NCBI GenBank assembly: GCA_013397865.1
Contig: VZTI01001178.1
Location: 62,001 to 126,000, forward strand
Length of the DNA stretch: 64,000 nt
Origin: Struthidea cinerea
Taxonomy: Eukaryota; Chordata; Aves; Passeriformes; Corcoracidae
Reading direction: 5' to 3'
In this document: positions 38,220 through 48,160 of the stretch, piece after piece
Layout of the letters: the number at the start of each line of letters is the position of its first letter
Position numbering within the stretch: the stretch's first letter is position 1
Position numbers and translations under genes: made by a program
Notes under the pieces: model-generated
The model's input: the letters and a program-made list of their open reading frames with translations, nothing else
What the model was told of the DNA's origin: nothing
Database searches by the model: none

Positions 38220-38335
38220 ATAAGCAATAGGGAGTTCTTTACTTAATCCCACCACATTCTGTAATTGTTTCTAATTTCAGTTTGTATTCTACCTCCTAAA
38301 ACCCAGACTGACTCAACTCTACGTCTGCAAGCTCT

Positions 38336-38340
38336 ACCTG
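38336..38340. repeat. Target-site duplication, left copy
   Basis: The sequence ACCTG directly precedes the LTR and is repeated directly after it at 39285-39289. Confidence 0.8.
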
Positions 38341-39284
38341 TGTCTTGGTTTGAAAGACAGGTGTCTGTCAAGGAGGGCAGGAGCCTCCCCTGAAATGGAA
38401 AATGCAACCCCCTTCCCTCCGAATTATTATAATTTTTAAATTAAGGGGCTTTCAGGCAAAGATACGAGGAATAGGAATAACAGTTCTTTACTAATATATA
38501 TATATATGTATAACAAGGCAAACAAGCAACAACTATGGCAATAACGGCAAACAGAACCACAAACCCAGTGCCAGCCTCTCTCGGCTGTCGGGCCCTTTCC
38601 CCGTGGGTGCAGTTCCGCTCACAGCCGGCAGGGGCGCTGGCGGCTCCCGGTGAGCGGGGCAGGTGCGATGGTTCCCCCGCGGCTGCAGGGGGTGCTCCGG
38701 AGCGAGCTCGGGGAGCACGTGGTGATGGCGGCTCAGCCGAGCCGGGAAGGGACGGAACAAAGGCTGCACAAACCCCCTGGGCAGCTGATCCCGGTGCCCG
38801 GCCGGACCCTCGGGAACAGCAGGCTGGGACAGCAGGGACGAGCACAGATCCCGGGTGGCAGACGAGATGTATCAAACTCCGGAGCTGCAGCAGGAACTCC
38901 GGGGGAGGTCTCGGTAGGCAGGGCATGCGGGCTACAATGCAGCGAAGGCTCCGGGCAGGGCGGCTGCAGCCCGGCGGGGCAGGGAAAGGCGGGCTTGGGG
39001 ATCCCGGTTTTCTCCGGTAGAAGGAAGGCAGCTGGAATGCAGGAGCCTGCAGCATCGGCGAACTCTCTCTACCACGATGGCAAACTCTCTCCCTCCGAAC
39101 GCCGAGAACCCCCTACCAGCCCACCAGCCCAGGTGAAAGAGAGTAGCCCCTTGGACCCCTCCCCCTGTGGCCAGGTCTTTTGTTTCTCCCAAGCACCCAG
39201 CAATTTGTTGCCCCGGCAACATACATGGTAAAAATTCCTCAAGAGAGAAAAGAAAACAGAAGGGCAACTCCCAAAACCCCAACA
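38341..39284. mobile_element. Solo LTR of an endogenous retrovirus (passerine-type)
   Basis: The 944-bp element begins TGTCTTGGTTTGAAAGACAG and ends CCCCAACA, so it has the TG...CA ends of retroviral LTRs. It is flanked by a perfect 5-bp duplication ACCTG, the size expected for ERVL-like elements. The first 180 bases resemble an LTR family I remember from songbird genomes; the family name is not verified. There is no second LTR, gag, pol or env, so the provirus has been reduced to a solo LTR, usually by LTR-LTR recombination. The interior (about 38570-39130) is GC- and CpG-rich. The orientation is not certain. Long open frames inside it are composition artefacts. Confidence 0.88.
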
Positions 39285-39289
39285 ACCTG
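39285..39289. repeat. Target-site duplication, right copy
   Basis: The sequence ACCTG is identical to 38336-38340 and marks the integration site. Confidence 0.8.
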
Positions 39290-42200
39290 TCACACAGACC
39301 TAGTACGAATAATGTGATCCCCCATTTAAATCTTCATTCATGTTTATCTGTATAGGATTACAATTCACTGGCTAGACTAATTTTATGCTTTAATTTCAGG
39401 AGTTTAAGAGAGTGGTGGGAATATTCAAAGATTTCCTCACTTCTCTGAACTCATTCTCCAGGTACAGGCAGGATCTTAATGCATCAGTTTGCTGAAGTTG
39501 CTGCTCCCAGAGATTTTAATGGTACCAGATGCATTCCTTGATGACTTCTGTTTGCTCCTTTTATCTAGAATTTAATATTACTCTTTCAGAGCGCATTTTT
39601 GCAATCATAAATATGTGCTTTCTGTTTACACAATCATGGTCTTGCAAGTGATAAGGGGCAGAGATGTTCACTTGAAACATTTCTTACAGGATAAACAGCG
39701 GCAGCCAAAGGTGAGGATGAGATTCTCAGTGCTTCATTAGCACAGATGTCCGAGAAAAGGGCACTAAAAGCTCCAGAACTTGGGTAAAATGGGATCCTTG
39801 GAAGTAAATGTGAGCAGTCACCTCCCTAACAGGGTTTACAGCAGGAGAGGTGTCCTAGGAAATGCTGCAGCCTTGCAGCATTGATTCAAACTGGTGCTGT
39901 TGTCACAGGCAACAGTCAAGTACTAGTGCTCACCTGAAATTGAGCTGTACACTGAATTAACCATGGCCATCGTGAGTGTCACCATGCCTGCAGTGACCTG
40001 CTGCACCTGTGTGGACAGTAGGCACCTGAAAACAGCCATCCCCAAAGCCTTTCCATGCTGAAAGCCTTTGGTTTTTTTCCAGCTGATGGAATTCTATTTG
40101 CATCTTGCTGGAGACTCTGATCTCAATCTCTCTCTCTGCCACCCTGCAGTCATATGAATTTAGTTGCATGTAGAGTTCCTGATTATCACCAAGGAATGAC
40201 CAAGATCTGGGAGATTAAACCTTTTTTCCTGGGGACTTTTTGTCCTGGGAGGACTGATCTCTGTATGAAGGGAAATGTGTTATTCTTCAAACTTTGATTT
40301 CTCACTTGCTTTTTAGGTAGTGAACTGAGCACTGATGGGCTTGCTGGTGAAGAGGACTATCCTATGTTGCAGCATCGCTGCAGGACTTCAGCTCTTACAC
40401 CCTGCTGTATCTGCAGTGCAGGACTAGGAGCAGGAGAGAACGCAGCTGAGGCTGTACCTCGTGCTTACCTGAGAGACTTCCCCAAGAGTCACCAGATTGA
40501 AAGTTTTTCAGAAAAACAAGGATAACACTGTTGGAGTCAGTGCTGTGAACATAAATTAATACTCACCAAGCACTACGTAAATATAAAAGTAAATTCATTT
40601 ATGTAGCACTTTTAAATACTATATAAATTCAACTTCCAATGAAAGCCCCTCCCCAAAGATTGTAAAGAACTTGTACATTTTGGACTGGGGAGGAAGAAAA
40701 ATCCCTCCTTTTTAAGTAAAGGGAAAAGCCTAACTCAGAATGTCTTGTTATTTATTCATGCATTGATATTGCACAATAAAATATTTACATTAAAATGTGT
40801 CGGTTTTCAAAAGCAACTTGTTACTCCATTTTTCAACTGAACTTGGCCAGGCTAAAAAGAAAATTATATATGCCAGAGGACTGCAGTAAAAGAGATGTAA
40901 GGTTTTCAAATAGTGTAAGAAAGAGACTATAATAAGTGACCAGTGGACCAGTCAGCAATTTTAATTAAAACTGGGCTGCTTATTGATCTATTGTACAGAT
41001 TTACCCCATCTGCAACATTTCAGCAATGTTCCTATTTCAGGAAATAGCACTTGTAAGAGCCAGTAAAGAATATGGAAGTTTAGAATGGAAATGTTTTATA
41101 ACTGTGACATTTTGTACTAAGATTTTTTCCATCCCATTTAAACACTTCACATATCTTCACAGAAAGATGAAAGCAAATACATGGAATCTATAGGATACTC
41201 TATCCTTGTCTGGTGGAAGGTGTCCCTGCCCATGGCAGTGGCATGGAACAACATGAGCTTTTCCAACCCAAACCATTCTGTGATTCCATGATACTGTTTT
41301 TCTAACTTAATGCCAATGGGTTCACTGCATGTCAGTGCTAAAAAAAAAAAAATCCAAGAAGTCTAAAATATATTGGTATTTTAAAAGATCTCATGTTCTT
41401 GAAACCAGTGGGATCTTTAGTGGTTGCATCTTCAAGGTGGGCATTTGTCATCCCTGAACTGATGGAAGTACATTTCCATTGGAAAAACCAAGGAAAATAT
41501 TAAAAAGGGGCTAATAAATGCTCTGCACAGACGTGGAAGGTCTGTGGTATCAGCAAGTGCACTTGGTAGATCTGCTTTGTTCCTGAAGGGTTTGCTTATT
41601 TTAAAATTCTAATTATTTAAAATTTCTATTTATAAGTAACATGGTGACATTATAATACTCTCAATCCAAATTTGGCACAAAAAACTGGTTTTAAAGCCAG
41701 AAATGTGTCCTGAAATAGCAGCACCAACAGTGGCAGAACATCTGCACTGGAAGGAACTGCTGCCGTGCTCTGGTTGAAAAGAAACACAAACTGGAGGAGG
41801 TGATGGTGATGTGTCTGTTGTTTAATGAAATATTTAATTAAATACATGCATGTTGTTTAAAGTTTATGGAGAGCTGTGCTATGTTTACAGAGTAGCATGT
41901 GTGGCAGCACATGTGATGTCTTCTCTTCCAGATAGTGCCTGGTGAGCACCCAGTGTTGGCAGCAGGATGAAGCCATCAATGATTATCATTCTTATCATTC
42001 AATAGCTGTATTTTAAGAAAAAAAAATTTAAAGAAGGACACGTGTTGAGTTATATTGTGAAACCCAAACAGCCGGGAACTTGTTGCTTGCACATGGGTCA
42101 GGGGCTTTGAGAAATCTGGGATAGATGTAGAGATGGTTTTTTTGAGTGGGAAACATCATTATTTTATTTTTTAGATGAGGAAAACGTCTCATTTGGCTTT

Positions 42201-42330
42201 TATTACCCCAGAGCGTTCTTGCTCACCGCAGTGGTGTGGTGAAGCGTTTAGCCCACAGACGGCCACCCAGCCCATAGCCTTTTCAAGTCCCCGCTATGCA
42301 GAGTTTTACCTGGGGGCTGATTCTGTAGCA
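39290..42330. other. Intergenic region between the solo LTR and the APLP2 promoter
   Basis: This is AT-rich, non-coding DNA. It holds a CR1 tail at 41207-41292 and a run of 12 A near 41341. No gene or RNA was recognised. Confidence 0.8.
41207..41292 (+). repeat. CR1 LINE, 3' tail fragment
   Basis: It contains TGGTGGAAGGTGTCCCTGCC, CATGGCAGTGG, CCAACCCAAACCATTCTGTG and ATTCCATGAT, the CR1 terminus. It is about 85 bp with an internal deletion relative to the usual AAGGTCCCTTCC block. Confidence 0.9.
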
Positions 42331-42605
42331 GCCTGGGGTGACAGAGGTGACAAAGCGCGGTCACACCCGACCCCTGGCTTTGCCCCCTCACGGCTCCCGT
42401 CAGGCCCGGCAGCCATTTCCCGCCGGGGGGGCGGCCCCACCAGCGATGCGCCTCGTCCCATTGGCTAATAGCCACGCGGGGGTGCGGCTACACGCCATCC
42501 TCCGATTGGCGCGCGGGGCTGTCAGTCTAGGTGGGGGCGTGGCCTGGCGAGGCGGGTCCCCGCGGGGGCGTTGCGGCCGCAGTTGCGCTCGGGCGGCGGC
42601 GGGTG
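42331..42605 (+). promoter_or_regulatory. APLP2: APLP2 CpG-island promoter and 5'UTR
   Basis: This GC/CpG-rich sequence lies immediately upstream of the APLP2 start codon. Two inverted CCAAT boxes (ATTGG) lie at 42460-42464 and 42505-42509. A GC/GT box GTGGGGGCGTGGCC lies at 42531-42544 and a GGCGGG at 42551-42556. No TATA box is seen, as expected for a housekeeping-type promoter. The transcription start is probably between about 42510 and 42590, but it cannot be fixed from sequence. Confidence 0.75.
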
Positions 42606-42686
42606 ATGGCGGTGGCGATGGGCTCTGCGTTCCTGCTGCTCTTGGCTCTCCTCGGGCCCGCGGCCGCGCTCGCCGGATACATCGAG
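42606..42686 (+). CDS. APLP2: APLP2 exon 1 coding part: signal peptide (27 codons)
   Basis: APLP2 is a type I membrane glycoprotein of the amyloid precursor family, involved in cell adhesion, synapse function and copper/heparin binding, and cut by secretases. The ATG at 42606 has G at -3 and G at +4. The peptide starts MAVAMGSAFLLLLALLGPAA and ends ALAGYIE. This is a short n-region, a Leu-rich core, and cleavage expected after ALA. The AGYIE end matches mammalian APLP2 at the same exon border. The donor is GAG|GTGTGT at 42687. A second in-frame ATG lies four codons later. Exon 2 (E1 domain start) was not found, so the rest of the gene lies past the right edge. Its position next to PRDM10, divergently transcribed, agrees with conserved synteny. 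Confidence 0.93.
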
Positions 42687-42695
42687 GTGTGTGGA

Positions 42696-42719
42696 GGGTG
42701 CGGGGGCGGGCGGCGGGGG
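42696..42719 (+). other. G-quadruplex-prone sequence at the start of APLP2 intron 1
   Basis: Four G runs (42696-42698, 42702-42706, 42708-42710, 42715-42719) are separated by loops of 3, 1 and 4 bases on the transcribed-sense strand, ten bases after the donor. The pattern fits the standard G4 rule. Confidence 0.6.
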
Positions 42720-45700
42720 CTTCCCCCGGAGTACCCGATGCGCGGGTGGGAGGTAAGTGGGGTTCGGGGTGTCTCGGCTGGTGTGGAAGCACCTGGAGCT
42801 TGTCCAGCCTCTCCGAGACCTTCCCGGGGTGGTGAGTTCGTGTTTTAAACGTGTTTTCGGGAAAGCTGCAACCCTCAGGCCGCGCACCTGGACGGGAGCT
42901 CCGTCTCACCGGGATGCTTGGGGCTGTTTTTTTAGGGACGTGACCTCGGCATTCTTGGCACGGGAGCAGGAGCGGCCAGCTTCTGATGGATCCAGAAGCT
43001 TAGAAGACTGTTAGAGGGCAATTCCCTAGATAAAAATCTCGGTTAAACGAATCCATTTGGTTGCTCATGGATCCAAAATAAATCTTGGGTTGGAACTGGT
43101 GCCTTGGCTTTTGGGGAGGATGTTTCAGCCAAGTGTAAAGGCTGTGCATTTCATATAGAAATGGCTTAAATGCCCATAGGGGTCTCTGTGTATATGTATA
43201 TGCGCACATATATACGAATATATATTACTTTTGTGTATACGAAATATGTATTGTGTTTGCATATATGAAACTAATTGGACAGAGGAAATTCCATCTTTTT
43301 CCTAAATCCAAAAGGTCGGTGTAATCTAGCTCTCCAAACAACAAGATGGGTAGGAGAAAATCTTGCGGGTTTAAAAACTTGACACTGTAACCTGTCTTAT
43401 TAGAGGGAAGCAGCAAAACAAGGAGCAAAGTACGTGCTGAGCTTCAGACATGGCACGTAAATAGAGTTTAATAATCTACGCTTGAATGTTGTTTGGAAAT
43501 GCAAAACAGCTGCATCTGTCTTGTGAAGATTCTGTGTTATTTAGGGCTGGATAAAGAACAGGCTTGTGGCTGCTTGTGAATGGCTTGATTTGAGAGTTTA
43601 CAGTAAATTTTAATAAGCTTGGTTAAGCAGAGCATCTACCTCAGTGTGATGCATAAAGCTCTAAGCTGGTGGTAATTCCTAAATGGCAGTAAATGTGGTT
43701 CTTGGATATTTTTAATATGTGTTGTACGGAATTGGTCTAGTCCATGATTTCTGCTTGTTTGGTTGCTATTGAGGAATAGTATTCCACATACTTTGTACCA
43801 ATCCTTCTGTTAAATTTCTGTAAATCAATGGAACATGGTTGATAACTGTTTGTGGAACAACTTATGCATCGGTTACCTTGCAGGAAGGATGGTGGAGCTG
43901 CTCTGAGGGCATGGAGCTAATGCCCAGATCAGATTCCTTGGCATTGCCTTGGTGGCAGGGGACTGTCCTGGCTGCTGGTGCTACATCCAATCTCGTGCAC
44001 CTGTTTGGCAACTCCTCCAGCTATAGGTCACTTCCTCTCTTACATCTGAGACAAATTCAGCTGCTATGCACATCCCTTCTGGAATCTGCTGCTTAGGGAC
44101 ATGTGCCATGAAAAATCAGCTTGGAAAACAAATCTAACTGTCATTTTTTTCCAAAGCCTGGTGTATGTGTGATGAAGCAGATCCCAGGTTTTGCCCATCC
44201 CAGGACTGGCACAGAGGGAGAGCAGCGGTGTCAGACCTTGATGCTCCAGGAGGGGCCAGCAGCCCAGCAGCAGGAGAAGGGGGCACTGACCTTTTTGAAA
44301 AGGATTAAAATGAAAACATTCCTGCAATTCAATTTGCATCCTCTAAAGGCATGATAGCCACCTTCGTCTGCTGGCATAAAATATCAACTGTGGCATTTTA
44401 ATTGTTATTTTTGCTGCGTCCTCTCCCATTGTCTTGTTGGTGAGGGGACTGCAGCTCTCATGTCTTTATTGCTGCCAGATTTGCTCAAGAATAGCTCTCA
44501 ATATAGAGCTTAGGAGGTAAATGGTTACTGTTCTGGGTCTTATACTGTGGTCGTTACTGGATTTTAACAGATAATGTGATGAAAAATATTCAAGCAATTG
44601 GTTTTTTTCAATAATCAAGATGATATTTGAAAGTTATAGAAAATGCATAAAAATGTCTGCGATTATTAGTTCAGTTGGATTGGCACGTTTGCATTAGGTA
44701 GATTTTTTGTCTCTTGATTATCTTAGCTCCCATTCCCTGTCCCTGAAACACCCAGTAATCTTCTTATCAACTACAATCTGTTTTTCTTTCTGTCCTGCAC
44801 AGAGCAAGGGGAGTGGCAGTTTATTTTTTTTCTCTTAAATTGGTGGTATCTGAACTCTTGACTAGGGCGTTCCCAAGGGTTGGTGCTGGTGAGTTGGTCT
44901 CCCTTCCAGATCATAGTGTGGGGATGGCTGATAACCTCTGACAGTTTCTCTTCCAAATGCATATGAATGGAAGAGTTTAGAGAAATCATGGATCCCAGCA
45001 ATTAATGTGTTTCTTTCCATAGCAGTATGTGTCTGAATTTTGCTTGTTTTGCTTGTGAAGTCCCCAAGAACCTCAAACAGGACACTGATGCCAACTGGAA
45101 AAAGAAAATAAATCTGTGCTAATTTGATCTGTATTCCAATGATAAACTACTTCTGCTGTGCCCTCAAGGCCTTTAAAGGTGCAAAGTTTTTTTATCACTT
45201 GACCTTTTTCTGTAATCAAATCTGAGGCAATGCAGACTCGATACTGCTTTTTTTAAATAATATTTGGTATTTTTCCAAAGCTCTCTTGAATGCTTACATT
45301 TGTTACCTGCCTGCTTGAAATCACCAGGATTTGGGGGAGGGGAAAAAAAAAGGGTGCGTTTTGCAACAGAATTTCATGTTATTATTTTTGTCTTGTATTG
45401 CTTAAATTCTCCCCGACAAAAATATCAGTCTTGTGCCATTTCTGCAGACCTTGGGGACTTCTAATTGCCTGCTGCATTGAACAAAGAACTCCACCTAGGG
45501 AAATTTCCACCTTGGTGTTCGAGTCCTGAGCAGAAACAGCTCAGGAAAATTCCAGTCTTGAGCCTGTGGCCTTTAGTTTGCTGTCAGTTCCTAAAACTTT
45601 GCTTCCCAGTGTTAGGAAATACACCTTCCTATGAAGGTGATTATATGCAATGCCTCTTCTAAGCTTCAATAAAAGCTTCTCTGAAGCAAAGATATGGAAA

Positions 45701-47202
45701 TAAAGCAAATCTGATACTGCAGAGAGGCTCTGGAATTTATGCTGCATTGTAGGATGGCACATGAAGGTAAGTGCTCCTTTTTGGAGGAGGGCTTCAGCTC
45801 TCCTTTTTCACCAGTGAAATAATTATCACCTCTCTTAAATGTTATTTAGGCATTAATAGCTCTACCAGGGATTGAATGACTTTTTTGTTAATGTGGTTGT
45901 TGCATCAGCTGCAAGTTTTTCAAAAGCTATTCTGTAGGTGGCTTTAGCTGTATTATAATTATACGCTGCTGTTCCTCCAGCACCTGGGAGTGCAGGGAAG
46001 GATTACTGCAGTTCCCTGTGCTCTGTACCAGTTGCGCTTCTCTCTGGATGTGCCTTGTAAAACTTCTGCCTTTGCTTTTCCCTGCGTGTGTGTCTTTTGG
46101 AGGCGTATGGACTCAATCTTGGAAGTATAAGTCACTTTGACTGCAGCATCTGCTTCTACACATATACTTAAACCAAAGCCTTGTTTCTCAGCTGAAAATA
46201 GAAGAGAAATACACCACCTCAAACTATTTCTTGTTAGAAGGCAAAGCCTTTCCCTCTCTTTCTACACTTGGGCATTTCACTCTCTGCTCGTTAACTCCTC
46301 AGGCTTTCTAAATTGATGCAATCCCTCAGACTCTTGCTCTCTTGCTTCTTCTGTGCAGTAAAACTTGGTGTCATTGATTTTAAGTTCAGGCAGTCAGCAC
46401 CTCTGAAACATGGTGTTAATTTAAGATGATGCTTACTCTTGATTGGAAGGCTTTGAATACTCTCAATGGCCTAGAAACCCTTCTGGTGAGGCTCCTAATT
46501 CAGAACTGTACTTGAACTTGCAAGATTGCCCCTTTTTTTTTTCTCCAGAAGTGTTGTCTGCACCCATAAATGGACATGTTCTGCTTTCTCTACTTGCAGT
46601 GAGTTTGTCCCAGTGAAATGGCATCTCCTACCACAGGTTTTACTTGCTGCGTATCTTAAATGGTGTACTTAGGCTCTGTGACTATGCATTAACTATATTA
46701 ATTTTGTAGTTTGCTTTTGGATATTTTCCTTTTCAGCTTTTTGATGTAGGTGCTAATAAGTCTCAGGTTTGTGGGGAGAAATGGGTTGACAACATTGTGC
46801 AAACTCTTACAACTTTTCCATATGTAGATATAGACTTATTGTATGCTTACTAGTGTGAGTTACAAAGCAGTAAGAAGGAAGACGTGAGTGGAGTAAGTTG
46901 TCAGGTTTCTCTTTATTGTGAATTAACCAAAATTACATATTTTTTGTGGTTTGGGAGGGCTGATGGCTCCTCCTCAGATACAATAGGATAAAAGTAACTT
47001 TGGCCTGTTAATGCTGTTGCTTATATAGGGCAGGTGGTCATTCAGGGTCGGTGCCATAGGAGCAGCACTCTTACTCCTGAGGGGCAGTGCACAGGGAAAA
47101 GTGCATTTTGGGACACATAATTTGGCTGAGGTTTTCTTTGAGAGTATTTTCTTAACATTAGATTTGACTTCTTTTAATTTATAAATTCCTGCAGCTGTAA
47201 GC

Positions 47203-47206
<4 letters not shown>

Positions 47207-47248
<42 letters not shown>

Positions 47249-47285
47249 GTATATATATATATTTATGTATATATACACACACACA
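47207..47285. repeat. AT microsatellite, compound with AC
   Basis: (AT)19 lies at 47207-47244, followed by TTATGT interruptions, further AT repeats and a short AC run. It is likely length-variable. Confidence 0.97.
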
Positions 47286-48140
47286 TTTCACATGGAGATC
47301 TAGCTTGTGAATGACACTTTTTTTTAAACTTGTTCAGTACTAGGTTTACTACTTTCACCTCCATCTGCCTTCTCAGTTGGAGTTAAATATATATTTGTGA
47401 CTGAGTGTTCTTTAGGCTATAGTACCTTATGTGAGAACATGGAAAACCCATGTACCAAAGAATACAGAAGTGAAACCCACCTTTTAGTCTGGCTTTCAAA
47501 TGTCCATAAGTTCTAATGCTTGCTCTAAAGGATTGATGTTTAAAATGTAAAATTTTGTCTTTATGTGCATTCGTAGGAGTTTTAAGTTCCAACCTGAGAT
47601 GAATGATCAAAACACCAATGTTCTGCAAGTGATGTTAAACTAATCTTTCTAGCAGCCAAACCCGGCCTGCTTGGCTTTATGTAATCAGGTGTCCACCTGA
47701 TCAGGAGCACATTTGGCTAAGCTGCTTACCAGCTCTTCATTTGGAGGTATTACAGGGATGTTTTGTATACAGCCAGTGGGGAAAAGGATGTACTCCTTAT
47801 TCTTGAAAGATAAACCTGTATATGGACTAAATTGAGTTCTAACTCCTTGTTGTCATGTTTGCCTGCTGTGATAATGCTCTTGTACAAATGAATGTATTGC
47901 AGACCTTCATTTTGGTTTGTATCTTCAGTAGCCTCCTAGTCACTCTTAACTAGTGTGCACAATCAAATGTTGCTGCTGTCCATGGCATTTGGGGATTTAT
48001 TTCACTTTCCATTTTCGCTGGTGACAATGGGAAGTCAAATCACATGTTGGCTCTCTGTTTCCCGAGGGAGAGAACTGCTGGGTGAGGCATGGTCCAGAAA
48101 GCCTTTTGTTCTCTGCTACAGGCAGACCTGGTTCATGTAC

Positions 48141-48160
48141 GTATGTATGTATGTATGTAT
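48141..48160 (+). repeat. (GTAT)5 tetranucleotide microsatellite
   Basis: Five perfect GTAT units occur in APLP2 intron 1. Confidence 0.95.

Larger units (their letters stand above)
24561..38335. other. Intergenic region between PRDM10 and APLP2 (left part)
   Basis: No protein-coding gene is supported. The sequence is of ordinary composition, with scattered short open frames expected by chance. Contents are two plus-strand splice-donor-like sites at the island edge (24580 and 24612), a G-rich stretch at 29613-29635, a CR1 tail at 31716-31877, 18 A at 35848-35865, and a short hairpin at 38191-38219. A non-coding RNA divergent from PRDM10 could lie here, but nothing in the sequence proves it. 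Confidence 0.75.

Noticed and set aside
38441..39231. Open frames of about 160-204 codons on both strands
   Set aside because: They lie entirely inside the solo LTR, reflect GC-rich composition, and resemble no retroviral or cellular protein.
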